Origin: Fusibacter sp963666805
GTDB lineage: Bacteria > Bacillota > Clostridia > Peptostreptococcales > Acidaminobacteraceae
Assembly: GCA_963666805.2 (NCBI GenBank)
Contig: CAXXWR010000006.1
Location: forward strand, 558,001 to 622,000
DNA: 64,000 bases
Reading direction: 5' to 3'
Notes under the pieces: generated by a model
The model's database searches: none
Told to the model about the DNA's origin: nothing
The model's input: only the letters and a program-made list of their open reading frames with translations
Translations under genes and position numbers: made by a program
In this document: piece by piece, positions 1 through 9,356 of the stretch
How the letters are laid out: each line of letters opens with the position of its first letter
Numbering within the stretch: position 1 is the first letter of the stretch

Positions 1-718
1 CTATGTAGAGGGATTCGCCCGTAAGTGCCTTTTTCAATAAGTCCTGATTTTCAGCATCTAAATCAGAGATTAAACTGCCTACGGTATTTGATAAATCTTT
101 ATCAGTTGTATAGATTAAATGCTCGTGATCAAATAAATCTACTTCCAAATGAGATACTTTTTTAAATCGCTCAAAAAAATTATCCGCATACCCAATTTGT
201 ATTGTTCCAATGACCTCCCCATTGTCTCTAATTGGCGAGAAGCCTCTAATTGCAATTCCTGATGAACCTGTCTCCGTCCCCATGATTGAAGCGCCTGAAA
301 GTGCTTCCTTTATTGTATCGCGATCACTTTTATCATCGCCGTTCTTTTCAAGATTATGACCCCTTAAAAAAACGATTCCTTTATCATCACCTATCTCAAA
401 AACAGAGAGCCCCATGGTTTGATTTAAATTGTCATAAATCGGTTTGATATAGGATGCCATCGCAGTTAGGTCTTTTTCTTTCAATGCACGCACTATTTTT
501 TCATCTTCAGCAAAAGTGGTCGCCAGTGCGAGGGAATCTTTACTTCTGTTATCGATTAAATCCGTTAATAAATTTGCAGCGGACAAAACATCTTCTTTAG
601 CACTTTGTTTTTGATCTCTTGCATTGGTTAGCGTGATAACAGAAAGCGCCACCAGCACCACTAAAATGATGACAGAGAAAGCCAATTGTAATTTTCTAGA
701 TATACTTTTTATTTTCAC
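1..718 (-). CDS. Cache-domain membrane sensor, 5' part only (likely chemoreceptor)
   Basis: The gene runs off the left edge of the window, so only its first 239 codons are visible. The start is a GTG at 718, preceded by AAGGGG nine bases upstream. Residues 11-31 form one hydrophobic membrane segment, followed by an extracytoplasmic region with Cache-like features: an I-R-G-F-S-P-I stretch and the pattern G-E-V-I-G-T-I-Q-I-G. This arrangement is typical of ligand sensors in methyl-accepting chemotaxis proteins, histidine kinases or diguanylate cyclases. The output domain lies outside the window. Given the four other chemoreceptors nearby, a chemoreceptor is the likeliest identity, but this is inference. 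Confidence 0.7.
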   Translation of the reverse strand, partial: MKIKSISRKLQLAFSVIILVVLVALSVITLTNARDQKQSAKEDVLSAANLLTDLIDNRSKDSLALATTFAEDEKIVRALKEKDLTAMASYIKPIYDNLNQTMGLSVFEIGDDKGIVFLRGHNLEKNGDDKSDRDTIKEALSGASIMGTETGSSGIAIRGFSPIRDNGEVIGTIQIGYADNFFERFKKVSHLEVDLFDHEHLIYTTDKDLSNTVGSLISDLDAENQDLLKKALTGESLYI

Positions 719-911
719 TTTTCCGCGCCCCTTGGATAGTTATTTTGAAAAATTATGAATACAATTTCAATAACATCATAATTTTATATTTAATTATTTT
801 ATGCCCTTATAATCTACATATATTCAAAAATAGAAAATTTAAATTTGTACATCAAAAGGTAGGTGGCGATTCAAATGAATGCTAACTTAAAAAATCTTTA
901 GTAAGATGGTG

Positions 912-941
912 TTGACAATAGGGTAGATAAATATATATTAT
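912..941 (+). promoter_or_regulatory. candidate sigma-A promoter upstream of the first PAS chemoreceptor
   Basis: TTGACA at 912-917 is followed after 18 bases by TATTAT at 936-941. It lies in the 385-base AT-rich gap (719-1103) between the divergent sensor gene and the chemoreceptor at 1104. Apart from this and an AGGAGG ribosome site at 1094-1099, I see no gene or strong hairpin in the gap. The leader from the predicted start to the ATG would be about 155 bases. Confidence 0.45.
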
Positions 942-1103
942 AGAAGTTATATATAATATTAAAAATATTTATATTTATCAATTTAGAGGTGATGAGGGGA
1001 ATTTAAACAGGAGTTGTATGAACTTGTTTTATTGAAACGTTCTTGAGCTCAAGCTTTGACACAACTTTAGTATTGTTAAATTAAAATTCCAAAGGAGGAA
1101 ATA

Positions 1104-2300
1104 ATGTTCAATACCAGTAAAAAGAAAATGCTAGCGGTAATTGAAGAGAAGAATCTTGAAATTGAAGTATTGAAAAAAGAAAATGCTGTGTTGAAAGGGA
1201 TACAACAAGCCATGCCAGACCCCTATTTTGTTAGAGATATGGATTACAATGTTATACTGTGGCCTGAAATGATTCAGAAGTTAACAGGCTATTCTGAATC
1301 AGAAGCAAAATCTATTAAATGTGGGGATTTATTTAAAGCAGACGTTTGTCAGAATTGTCCTACTCAGGAATGTGTTAAAAAGAAGGACTTTTTAAAGGAT
1401 GCCATGGTAGATGTTTATACTAAATCAGGTAAAAAGTTGACATCACTCGTTTCAAATGCTGGCGTTTATGATGAAGAGGGAAATCCTGTAGCTGCTGTAG
1501 AAATTATAAAAGATATAACGAATCAACAAGTCTTACTTTCAAGTATTGGAAACAGCTCAGAGCATCTTGGCTCAGTATCTGAGGAGTTAGCGGCATCAAC
1601 CGAAGAAGTGTTATCATCTGGACAATTAGTCAATGAACAAATCGTTGAAATACTAAATCAGACGAAAGATGGTCTAGTAGATACCAATAAGCTTAAAGAA
1701 ACTTCTAATAACTGTATAACATTTGCTAATGAGGTTACAATAGCAATGAATAAGATTTCACTATCAGTGAATGATTCTTCTATTAGTATAGGTGAACTTG
1801 AAGAAAAATCTCAAAATATTAATGAAATTATTTCAACAATAAAGAGCATTTCTTCTCAAACCAACTTACTGGCACTCAATGCATCAATTGAAGCTGCTAG
1901 GGCTGGAGATGCTGGTAGAGGTTTTGCAGTTGTAGCAGATGAAATTAGGAAACTTTCAGAGGAAACTGATGAATCTTCTACTGAAATTGTCAATTCAGTT
2001 GGACAGATTATGTCGCTCATTAAAAGTGTAACAGACTCAACACAAATGGTTACAAAAAATGTTGACGTAGGGAACGGCAGAGTCGATGAGCTGATTAGAT
2101 TGATAAAGCATATTAATAAGTCTACAGAAGAATTAGCGGAAAAGATAAACCTGATAAGCCTGAACGCTCAAAATTCAGTGGATGCGACATCAAATCAAGA
2201 AAGCTCATTAAATCAGGTCACAATAGTTTCGGAAGATCTCGCTGAAACAGCACAAGCTTTGTTAAGTGAGTTTAATAAATTCCGTTATGAGAATATGTAA
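1104..2300 (+). CDS. soluble PAS-domain methyl-accepting chemotaxis protein
   Basis: This is a 398-residue cytoplasmic chemoreceptor with no membrane segment. Residues 10-33 form a short coiled coil and about 35-140 a PAS domain. The rest is an MCP signalling domain whose hairpin tip carries the family-typical QTNLLALNASIEAARAG stretch that contacts CheA/CheW. The PAS domain has a cysteine cluster C-x8-C-x2-C-x4-C around residues 73-90. Such clusters suggest redox, metal or cofactor sensing, but no ligand can be assigned. A paralogue of the same length and architecture lies at 9577-10773. AGGAGG sits just before the ATG, and a terminator follows at 2381. Confidence 0.9.
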   Translation: MFNTSKKKMLAVIEEKNLEIEVLKKENAVLKGIQQAMPDPYFVRDMDYNVILWPEMIQKLTGYSESEAKSIKCGDLFKADVCQNCPTQECVKKKDFLKDAMVDVYTKSGKKLTSLVSNAGVYDEEGNPVAAVEIIKDITNQQVLLSSIGNSSEHLGSVSEELAASTEEVLSSGQLVNEQIVEILNQTKDGLVDTNKLKETSNNCITFANEVTIAMNKISLSVNDSSISIGELEEKSQNINEIISTIKSISSQTNLLALNASIEAARAGDAGRGFAVVADEIRKLSEETDESSTEIVNSVGQIMSLIKSVTDSTQMVTKNVDVGNGRVDELIRLIKHINKSTEELAEKINLISLNAQNSVDATSNQESSLNQVTIVSEDLAETAQALLSEFNKFRYENM

Positions 2301-2380
2301 TTTGAATACTTACTGATAAAAATTATAGACTAAAGAGCAATGAGAAAATTAAAAAAAGCATATAAGATCTATAAAGAATT

Positions 2381-2413
2381 AAACCGTCCCCTGAAAATGA
2401 GGACGGTTTTTTT
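2381..2413 (+). terminator. Rho-independent terminator after the PAS chemoreceptor
   Basis: The stem AAACCGTCC / GGACGGTTT has an 11-base loop and is followed by a run of T. It separates the chemoreceptor from the TetR operon. Confidence 0.85.
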
Positions 2414-2429
2414 CATACCTAACCTTCTC

Positions 2430-2458
2430 TTGACAGGATTGAATAACTATAGTACATT
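2430..2458 (+). promoter_or_regulatory. sigma-A promoter of the tetR-amidohydrolase operon
   Basis: TTGACA at 2430-2435 and TACATT at 2453-2458 are separated by 17 bases. The -10 element runs directly into the large palindrome at 2457, so a bound repressor would block polymerase. Confidence 0.65.
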
Positions 2459-2490
2459 ATGACTAACAGTCATATGACTGTTAGTCATAA
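2457..2490 (+). promoter_or_regulatory. 34-bp perfect palindrome, probable TetR operator
   Basis: The left half is TTATGACTAACAGTCAT and the right half is its exact reverse complement, with no spacer. It begins at the promoter -10 element and ends 18 bases before the TTG start of the TetR gene. Autoregulation of tetR and its coupled partner is the natural reading. Each half also contains a smaller TGACTnnnAGTCA symmetry (TGACTAACAGTCA), so two repressor dimers could bind. Confidence 0.8.
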
Positions 2491-2508
2491 CCTTAAAGGA
2501 GGTCTATT

Positions 2509-3111
2509 TTGCCTAATCAAACTTTTTTTAATTTAGAACCAGATAAGCAACAACAAATCCTAGATGCCGCTATTTATCTTTTTGCCACCATGCCATTTAA
2601 AAAAGTGAGTATCGATAAAATTGTAGCACATGCGAATATCCCTAAAGGGAGCTTTTATCAATATTTCACCAATAAAGATGATTTGTATACATACCTATTT
2701 GTGAGTATTAGTGATGAAAAAAAGCAATATTTGTATGATTCATTTGAAGCACTTAAACAGCTAAGTTTTTCAGAATGTATCAGGCATTTATACCATTCTG
2801 GAATGACCTATGATGAAGAGAAGTATGAAGACTTAAAAGATAATTTTCTTCTCAATTGTAAAAAAGAACGACAGGATCAAATTGTAGCGGTGATGTTTGC
2901 AGAGAGTGTGACAATATTTGAAGATATTTTAAATTATTATAAGGAAAAGGGAGAAATTAAAAAAGAGACTAACGTGAAGATGACCGCGCAAATGTTAACG
3001 ACCTTAAGTATCTACATGGGGAAACACTTGCAAGAAAATCATTTAAGTCATGACGAAATCATTAAAACGATAGATGAAATGATTCGGGTTATAGAAAGTG
3101 GGATTTTATGA
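2509..3111 (+). CDS. TetR/AcrR-family transcriptional regulator
   Basis: The protein is 200 residues, the usual TetR size. The N-terminal helix-turn-helix (about residues 13-60) carries the family pattern I-P-K-G-S-F-Y-Q-Y-F. The C-terminal ligand-binding part is not recognisable to a specific inducer. The start is a TTG at 2509, with AAAGGAGG eight bases upstream and no better ATG. The stop overlaps the ATG of the next gene by four bases (ATGA), so the two are translationally coupled. It probably controls itself and the amidohydrolase through the palindrome just upstream. Confidence 0.9.
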   Translation: MPNQTFFNLEPDKQQQILDAAIYLFATMPFKKVSIDKIVAHANIPKGSFYQYFTNKDDLYTYLFVSISDEKKQYLYDSFEALKQLSFSECIRHLYHSGMTYDEEKYEDLKDNFLLNCKKERQDQIVAVMFAESVTIFEDILNYYKEKGEIKKETNVKMTAQMLTTLSIYMGKHLQENHLSHDEIIKTIDEMIRVIESGIL

Positions 3112-4121
3112 TGATTGACTTTGAACAAGAAAAATATTTGAAGTATGTTGATAACACATTTATCATTGACTATCCCCAAGAACTTAAAATCATTGATTTT
3201 CATACGCACTTAAGCCGTGCTTTGCCGGGAGGTAAAAACCCTAAGTCCACACCTCAATTCCCGACACTTCCGAAACACAATCAAATGGATTTATCTCTTC
3301 CCTATTGGACAGACAAAGCGGCACTGAATCAGAAATATGGGGGACCGTTTGCTTTTTTTAGATTTATAGGAGAAGGGCTTAGCATCTATAAAGATATGAT
3401 TTCAAGTGGTTCGGAAGCCAATATGTTATTAGCAATGAAGGTCATGGGGATTAGTCAATCGGTTGTATTGCCCATAAGTACGGCTAAAAAGGATGTAACA
3501 ATGGGGGCATTAGATAGTCAGAGTCGTTATCCTGAAAAGATCATTGCTTTCTGCTCTGTTCATCCTAGAGATCCAGAAGCCTTAAGTAAAATTCATCACT
3601 ATCATCAGCTAGGGGCTAAAGGGCTTAAACTTAAAATAACAAATGACGAGATCCATGGAAATTTTAAGCACTTGATTGAATTATTAACCGCTTGTAGTGA
3701 ACTCAATATGCCGGTGTTATTTCATACAGGTACGGTTAGTAATCTGATTGATAGACCCTTATCCTTTATCATGAATAAAGTGATTAACAGTACGGCAATT
3801 GATATATTGGAAAGTCTACTAGAGGCGTGTCCCCATAATTTGAACTTTATTTTTGGACACAGTGGTATAGGGCAATACAAAACAGTAGCAAGGCTCATGA
3901 AAAAATACCCTGCATCTTATACGGAACTGTCTTCACAATCAACTGAAAGTATTCAGTATCTTATTGATGAAGTGGGCTTTGACAGACTTTTATTTGGTTC
4001 AGACTGGCCAGCTTTGCCGCAAGCTATAACGCTATCACGTGTGTTACAAGCGACAGAAAATCACCCCCTAGCTAGAGATTCTATCCTATATCTAAATGCG
4101 GAAAAACTTCTATACCATTAA
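3108..4121 (+). CDS. amidohydrolase family protein (TIM-barrel metal hydrolase)
   Basis: This 337-residue protein belongs to the amidohydrolase-2 group. Metal-binding features are visible: H32-T-H34 after strand 1, a barrel lysine in G-A-K-G-L-K-L-K, a histidine in V-L-F-H-T-G, another in I-F-G-H-S-G and the late aspartate in L-F-G-S-D-W-P. Relatives hydrolyse or decarboxylate small cyclic or aromatic acids. The substrate here cannot be read from sequence. It overlaps the TetR gene by four bases, and its substrate or product may be the TetR ligand. It converges with apbE, whose stop is 77 bases away. Confidence 0.82.
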   Translation: MMIDFEQEKYLKYVDNTFIIDYPQELKIIDFHTHLSRALPGGKNPKSTPQFPTLPKHNQMDLSLPYWTDKAALNQKYGGPFAFFRFIGEGLSIYKDMISSGSEANMLLAMKVMGISQSVVLPISTAKKDVTMGALDSQSRYPEKIIAFCSVHPRDPEALSKIHHYHQLGAKGLKLKITNDEIHGNFKHLIELLTACSELNMPVLFHTGTVSNLIDRPLSFIMNKVINSTAIDILESLLEACPHNLNFIFGHSGIGQYKTVARLMKKYPASYTELSSQSTESIQYLIDEVGFDRLLFGSDWPALPQAITLSRVLQATENHPLARDSILYLNAEKLLYH

Positions 4122-4197
4122 AGAGCCTTGTTGTCATTTATACTATTATCCTTATGACGATGGGAATCGTTTTGTACTAGAGAAGGCTGTCATCAAT

Positions 4198-5139
4198 CTA
4201 GTGGGCTTTATTGTAATGGATTTTTCCCTTAAGATTAGGGGTGTGGGCCATTCTGCCATCTGTAGTGATGAGGATAGCTGCCATGCCATCAATTGCATTT
4301 ACCTTTTTTAAAAGATGACTGATATCAAGACCAAAGAGTTGGGTGGTATAGAGGTCACAGTCAAGGGATTTATCAGCAATGATAGTCAGTGAAGCAATAT
4401 CTGTTTTGATGGGATAACCCGTTTGACTGTCAAAAATGTGGTGGTAGGTTTGGCCGTCAATTTTAAAGATGCGCTCATAGATTCCAGAAGTGACGACGGA
4501 TTGGTTTCTAATCTTAACACTGGCAACCCAATTCCCCCTAGGTAAGAAGGGATTTTGAATACCAACTTCCCAGTCGGTATTGCCTTTAGGTGAATCACCA
4601 TAGACGAGGACGTTGCCTCCTAAGTCGACCATTGCTGAAACAGCACCATTTTCTTTAAAAAAATCCATTATTTTATCACAGAAATAGCCCTTAGCGATCG
4701 CGCCGAGGTCTATTGTCATGCCTTCTTTTTTGAAGAAGACAGTCTCGTTTGCTTCATCAAGGACGATGTATTCTGGTTTGATAAGATCAAGTACTGCTTC
4801 AATTTCTTCTTGATGAGGGATGCAGGCGTCTTCAAATCCAATATGCCACAGTTTTGTAAGGGGACCAATTGCAATATTTAAGAGGCTCTCTTCTACTTGA
4901 CTGTGTTCTTTTCCAATTTTGATAAGTTCAAATAAATCGGAAGTCACTTTTTCAGGTCTTTTATAGGCCTTTTCTTTCAGTTTGGCAAGTGGTGAGTGGT
5001 CGCTATTGGCACTAAAGACTTGTTCAAATGTACTCAGCATCTCTGAAGCCTCGTCCAGTAGCGATTCAGCACGTTCACTTTTTAGGTATAATCTGATGAC
5101 TGTCCCCATGAGATAAATTGTTTTTTCAGCAGTTTCCAT
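4198..5139 (-). CDS. apbE: FAD:protein FMN transferase, cytoplasmic form
   Basis: This 313-residue ApbE-family enzyme moves FMN from FAD onto a serine or threonine of target proteins. Family motifs are present: M-V-D-L-G-G-N, T-S-G-I-Y-E-R, H-I-F-D-S-Q-T-G-Y-P and the Mg-binding D-C-D-L-Y-T-T-Q near the C-terminus. There is no signal peptide or lipobox, unlike the many exported ApbE proteins, so it should act in the cytoplasm. Its LysR neighbour ends 10 bases upstream on the same strand. The divergent operon encodes a cytoplasmic reductase with an ApbE target motif (D-A-L-S-G-A-S), which is its likely substrate. Confidence 0.93.
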   Translation of the reverse strand: METAEKTIYLMGTVIRLYLKSERAESLLDEASEMLSTFEQVFSANSDHSPLAKLKEKAYKRPEKVTSDLFELIKIGKEHSQVEESLLNIAIGPLTKLWHIGFEDACIPHQEEIEAVLDLIKPEYIVLDEANETVFFKKEGMTIDLGAIAKGYFCDKIMDFFKENGAVSAMVDLGGNVLVYGDSPKGNTDWEVGIQNPFLPRGNWVASVKIRNQSVVTSGIYERIFKIDGQTYHHIFDSQTGYPIKTDIASLTIIADKSLDCDLYTTQLFGLDISHLLKKVNAIDGMAAILITTDGRMAHTPNLKGKIHYNKAH

Positions 5140-5149
5140 CGTATTCTCC

Positions 5150-6079
5150 TCAATTTAAAGCGTCTTCTGAGTCAGTAGAAAACGCGTCTATAAGTGCCAA
5201 ATCTATTTCGGATAGTGATCGATCTGAGAGATGTGCTATGAAAAAATCCAAGCTCAATTCATCCATTGGCAAGGGATAGAGATTGTATTTTTCAGGACAT
5301 GGTTCAACGATAATGCTCTCCGGTATGAAGGTTAAGCCTACCCCATTCATAGCAAGTCTTTGAATAGTAAAGATTTCAGAGCTTTCAAGGATAATTCTAG
5401 GTGTGATTTTATAAACGCTTAAAAGCTGATCTATCTGGTTTCTTATGGAAGACCCCTTACTGGTTAAAATGAGATTTTGGCAGAGTAAGGTCTTCGTGTC
5501 ATAAGTCCCTGGATCAAGCCATGCAACGCCTTCTCTATAGAGTTCACACGAGCGAGGAATAAGGGCACTGTAGCTGTTTTTGCCTAAAACAGTCGAGCTT
5601 AAATTTGGAGAGATGTTCCGAGAGTTTTGTCCAATCCAAAAGTCCAATTCACCACTTAATGTATATTTCTCATTTTTTTCAGGCAAATCTTCAAAGAGTT
5701 CAATCTTGCAGGTCGGATAGTTTTTTAAAAAATGAGGAATCAATAAGGGCAGAAGGTAAGTACCGAGACTCGGGAGAATGCCAATTTTAATCACCTGCTT
5801 ATCTTGATTGTCAACCGCTGCTATTTCACGTAAAAATCTCGAATAGCGATTTTCTATTGAGGTTAAGTACTCATAATATATTTTACCCTGTTCGGTCAAG
5901 CGATAGGGGAGTTCACTTCTGTTAATGAGTTCACATTCTAATTGTTTTTCGATGCGTTTAATCACCTGTGTGAGGTAGGGCTGAGAGACATAGAGTGCCT
6001 TGGCAGCCTTACCATAATTGCTGTACTTGAGGATAGCATCGATATAATACAGAGTGTTCTGTGGGCTGTTTTGTGCCAT
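5150..6079 (-). CDS. LysR-family transcriptional regulator
   Basis: The 309-residue protein has an N-terminal winged HTH (about residues 8-68, with Y-G-K-A-A-K-A-L-Y-V-S-Q-P-Y) and a periplasmic-binding-like effector domain at about 90-300. It is transcribed away from the FMN reductase/flavoreductase genes and ends 10 bases before apbE. This is the classic LysR layout, controlling the divergent operon and possibly apbE. The effector is unknown; the substrate of the flavoreductase is a reasonable guess. Confidence 0.9.
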   Translation of the reverse strand: MAQNSPQNTLYYIDAILKYSNYGKAAKALYVSQPYLTQVIKRIEKQLECELINRSELPYRLTEQGKIYYEYLTSIENRYSRFLREIAAVDNQDKQVIKIGILPSLGTYLLPLLIPHFLKNYPTCKIELFEDLPEKNEKYTLSGELDFWIGQNSRNISPNLSSTVLGKNSYSALIPRSCELYREGVAWLDPGTYDTKTLLCQNLILTSKGSSIRNQIDQLLSVYKITPRIILESSEIFTIQRLAMNGVGLTFIPESIIVEPCPEKYNLYPLPMDELSLDFFIAHLSDRSLSEIDLALIDAFSTDSEDALN

Positions 6080-6126
6080 TTAAACCTCCTATTTGTAAGG
6101 AATCATTCATTTTACTTCTATTCGAT

Positions 6127-6144
6127 GATAACAAAATTGTTATC
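6127..6144 (+). promoter_or_regulatory. inverted repeat in the LysR/FMN-reductase divergent promoter
   Basis: GATAACAA and TTGTTATC are separated by two bases, in the 166-base region between the divergent lysR and FMN reductase genes. It is a good candidate LysR-binding site by position and symmetry, although it does not match the textbook T-N11-A spacing exactly. Confidence 0.5.
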
Positions 6145-6245
6145 AAAGTTCAATATATAACTATTAGATAGATGAGCATGACTGTGTTAAAATTATATCA
6201 ATTAAACGCACTGGATATTATTTTTCATAAAGAGAGGGGAAACCA

Positions 6246-6846
6246 ATGAAATATTTAGCAATTGTAGGCACGAATGCTGATGTATCAACGAATCGTATGT
6301 TGCTTCAATTCATGCAAAAACACTTTGCAAATGATGCTGATATAGCACTTTGTGAAATCAAGGCATTACCTGCCTTTTACGAGGCAGAAGCTGATGATGT
6401 GCCTGAAACGGTTGTAGAATTATCAGAAAAAATTAGAGAAGCTGATGGCGTTATCATTGCCACACCGGAATATGACCACGCTATTCCGGCAGTATTAAAA
6501 AAGTGCCCTTGAATGGATTAGTTATACAAGTCAAGCACTTATAGATAAACCTGTTTTAATTGTAGGGGCGTCTCATGGGGTCTTAGGGTCTTCTAGAGCA
6601 CAAGCCCACCTTAGACAAATCCTTGATTCACCTGAACTTGCAGCGAGAATTATGCCGAGCAGTGAATTCCTTCTTGGAAAATCACAAGAGGCATTTGATT
6701 ATGCAGGGAAGTTAAAAGACGCTGAAAAAGTAGCAGAACTCGATGAAGTCTTTAGAGAGTTTTTACTTTTTACAAAAATCACTTTAGAGTTGTTGGCAGA
6801 AAAAACAGCCCTAAAAAAAGATAAAAAATTCACTTGGGAAGTATAG
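6246..6846 (+). pseudogene. NADPH-dependent FMN reductase, interrupted by a +1 frameshift
   Basis: Read in two frames, this encodes a flavodoxin-fold FMN reductase of about 199 residues. The first frame (6246-6512) starts M-K-Y-L-A-I-V-G-T-N and passes through the family motif A-T-P-E-Y. It then stops just after a run of six A at 6497-6502. Removing one A continues the frame with S-A-L-E-W-I-S and V-G-A-S-H-G to the stop at 6846. The product is homologous to the N-terminal domain of the next gene, 11 bases downstream. The extra base could be an assembly error, a true mutation or recoding. Ordinary -1 slippage does not restore the right frame. Confidence 0.8.
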
Positions 6847-6857
6847 GAGGGAACATC

Positions 6858-9279
6858 ATGAAATTTATTGCGATAGCTGGAACGAGTGCGAAAAAATCAT
6901 ATAACCGTTCACTCCTTCAGTTCATGAAAAAATATTTTGAGTCAAAAGCTGAAATTGAAATAATGGACATAGCAGATGTCCCAATGTTTAACCAATCAGA
7001 TGACCAGTCTAACACAGAAATTCTGCAAAGATTTAATGATAAAATTACTGAAGCTGATGGCGTGATTATTGCAACCCCCAGAATATAATCATTCGATTCC
7101 ATCAAGTCTCAAGAGTCTTATTGAATGGCTTAGCTTTGAGCTTCATCCACTTGTAGGAAAGCCAGTCATGATTATTGGCGCTTCAAAGGATGTTCAAGGG
7201 TCATCACGTGCACAATTGCATCTTCGTCAAATCTTAGATGCACCCGGTGTCGATGCGAATGTGATGCCAGGTTATGAGTTCTTACTTGGGAATGCTCATA
7301 AGGCTTTTGATGAAAACGGAGACCTCAATAACGAAAGAACGATTGATTTCTTAGAAATTTGTTTCTTGCGTTTTATGCGTTTTTCAAAAATTTCAAATCT
7401 TTTAAATGAAGAGGAAGCTTTTGAGTTTAATCCAGGCGATTATGAGGTTAGTACGCTTGGACATGGTGGAAGCCTACCTATGAAAGTAACCTTTAGCGAA
7501 AAACGGATTGAGTCTATAGAAATTGACAGAGAAGGGGAGACGGAAGGTCTTGCAGACGTTGTTTTTGTAAGAATCCCTGATCGAATCATTGAAGGACAGA
7601 CACTTAATGTTGATGCACTTTCAGGTGCTTCAGAAACAAGTAATGCAGTACTCGATGGTGTGGCAAAAGCAATCAAACTTGCAGGGGTTAATCCAGACAT
7701 CTTAAAAAGACGTCCTAAACCACCAAGTGCCTTAAACCGAGAAGATGAAGAATATACCTGTGATGTCGTAGTTGTAGGTGGCGGAGGTGCAGGTCTTAGT
7801 GCCGCAGCAACTGCCCTTCAAAAGGGAGTAGATACAATTGTCATTGAAAAATACCCAGCAGTGGGAGGAAATACCATCCGTTCAGGTGGTCCAGTCAATG
7901 CTGCTGATCCAGAGTGGCAAGCTGGATTTAAGGAAAATCCTGGTGAGAGAACGACTATAGAAAGTTTACTTTCTACTGATGAAAGCTTAATTCACGCTGA
8001 ATATTTAGAAGACTTTAGAGCGTTAAAGAAAGAATTTATGGCCTATAAAGAAGCGTTTGCAGACAAAGAGGGACACCTTTTTGATTCACCACTACTCCAT
8101 AGAATGCAGACCTATTTTGGTGGTAAGCGTACAGACCTTCAAGGTAATGATATCTACGGGCAATATGATTTAGTAAAAATCATGACAGACCATGCGCTTG
8201 AAAGTGTTAAATGGCTTGAAGAGATTGGTGTAGAATATGATAAAAACATTGTCTTTGCACCGGTAGGCGCATTGTGGCGCCGTGGACATAAACCTGTTAA
8301 AAGCTATGGAACTGCGTTTATTTTAGCCTTAAGAGACTATGTTGAAAACCATGGAGGGAAAATCATTACAGATAGTCCTGTCAAAGAATTCATCTTAGTA
8401 GATGGCGAAATTAAAGGTGTGATTGCAACAGGAGAAAATGGTCAAAAGGTTACAATTCATGCTCAAAAAGTTGTACTGGCAAGTGGCGGTTTTGGCGCTA
8501 ATACAAAAATGTTGAAAGAATATAATACCTATTGGCAAGAAATTGATGACAATATCAGAACGACAAACTCTTATGCCATGACTGGCGATGGGATTTTATT
8601 GGGTCAATCAGTAGGTGCGGCACTTACAGGTATGGGCTTTACACAGATGATGCCAGTTTCCGATCCAGAAACAGGAGAACTCTTTAGCGGTATTCAAGTG
8701 CCACCTGAAAACTTTGTCATTGTTAATACAGAAGGCAGAAGGTTTGTTAATGAGTTTTCTGGTAGAGATGTATTAACCAAAGCGGCAATTGAACAAGGTG
8801 GATTATTCTATCTTATCGCCGATAGCGAAATCAAGAAAACAGCTGCCAATACAAGTGAAGAAAAAATAGCACTTCAAGTGGAAGCAGGGACACTCTTTAA
8901 AGCAGACACAATTGAAGAATTGGCTGAAAAAGTAGGGATGAATCCACAAGTTCTTGCGGACACTATTAAAAAATACAATTCGTATGTTGATGCAGGTGCA
9001 GACCCTGAATTCCATAAAGATACTTTTAGCCTAAAAGTAGAAAAAGCACCTTTCTATGCGACACCAAGAAAACCAGCTGTTCACCATACAATGGGTGGGT
9101 TGAGGATTGACACGTCTACCCATGTATTAGATGAAAAAGGTAATCCTATTAAAAATTTATATGCTGCAGGAGAAGTTGCAGGTGGGATTCATGCAGGTAA
9201 CCGTCTGGGCGGTAATGCACTCACTGATATTTTCACATTTGGTAGAATCGCTGGAAAAACAGCAGTTGAAGAAATGTAA
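6858..9279 (+). CDS. three-domain soluble flavoreductase (FMN reductase / FMN-bind / fumarate-reductase-like), with a +1 frameshift
   Basis: The ATG at 6858 follows AGGAGGG. The first frame stops at 7088. Dropping one C from the run at 7075-7079 joins it to the long frame that ends at 9279, giving about 806 residues. The domains are: flavodoxin-fold FMN reductase (1-190), an FMN-binding domain (195-281) with the ApbE target D-A-L-S-G-A-S (Ser258 is the likely FMN acceptor), and an FAD-binding fumarate-reductase-like domain (300-806). That last domain carries G-G-G-G-A-G, F-V-N-E-x3-R-D with the proton-donor arginine, H-H-T-M-G-G and N-R-L-G-G-N-A. Relatives reduce fumarate, urocanate or acrylate-type acids with NAD(P)H. 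The H-P-T substrate motif of fumarate reductases appears replaced by M-P-V, so fumarate is doubtful. Confidence 0.85.
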
Positions 9280-9317
9280 TAAGGTAATTAAAAAAATTAT
9301 ATAATCATAAAAAGCTT

Positions 9318-9356
9318 AAAAAGTTCTGAGCATGAAATGTGTTCAGAACTTTTTTT
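9318..9356 (+). terminator. Rho-independent terminator after the flavoreductase
   Basis: A long stem, AAAAAGTTCTGA / TCAGAACTTTTT, is followed by more T. It closes the FMN-reductase operon. Confidence 0.85.

Noticed and set aside
2457..2490. Palindrome as a transposon end or attachment site
   Set aside because: There is no transposase, second copy or target duplication nearby; its promoter position fits a repressor operator.
4096..4311. 71-codon frame overlapping the amidohydrolase 3' end and the apbE 3' end
   Set aside because: It overlaps two well-supported genes, lacks a ribosome site and shows no protein-like pattern.
6496..6502. A-AAA-AAG heptamer in the FMN reductase gene as a programmed -1 frameshift site
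   Set aside because: It is the classic -1 slippery heptamer in the right phase, but the continuing homologous frame requires +1; the -1 frame hits a stop soon after with no family similarity.
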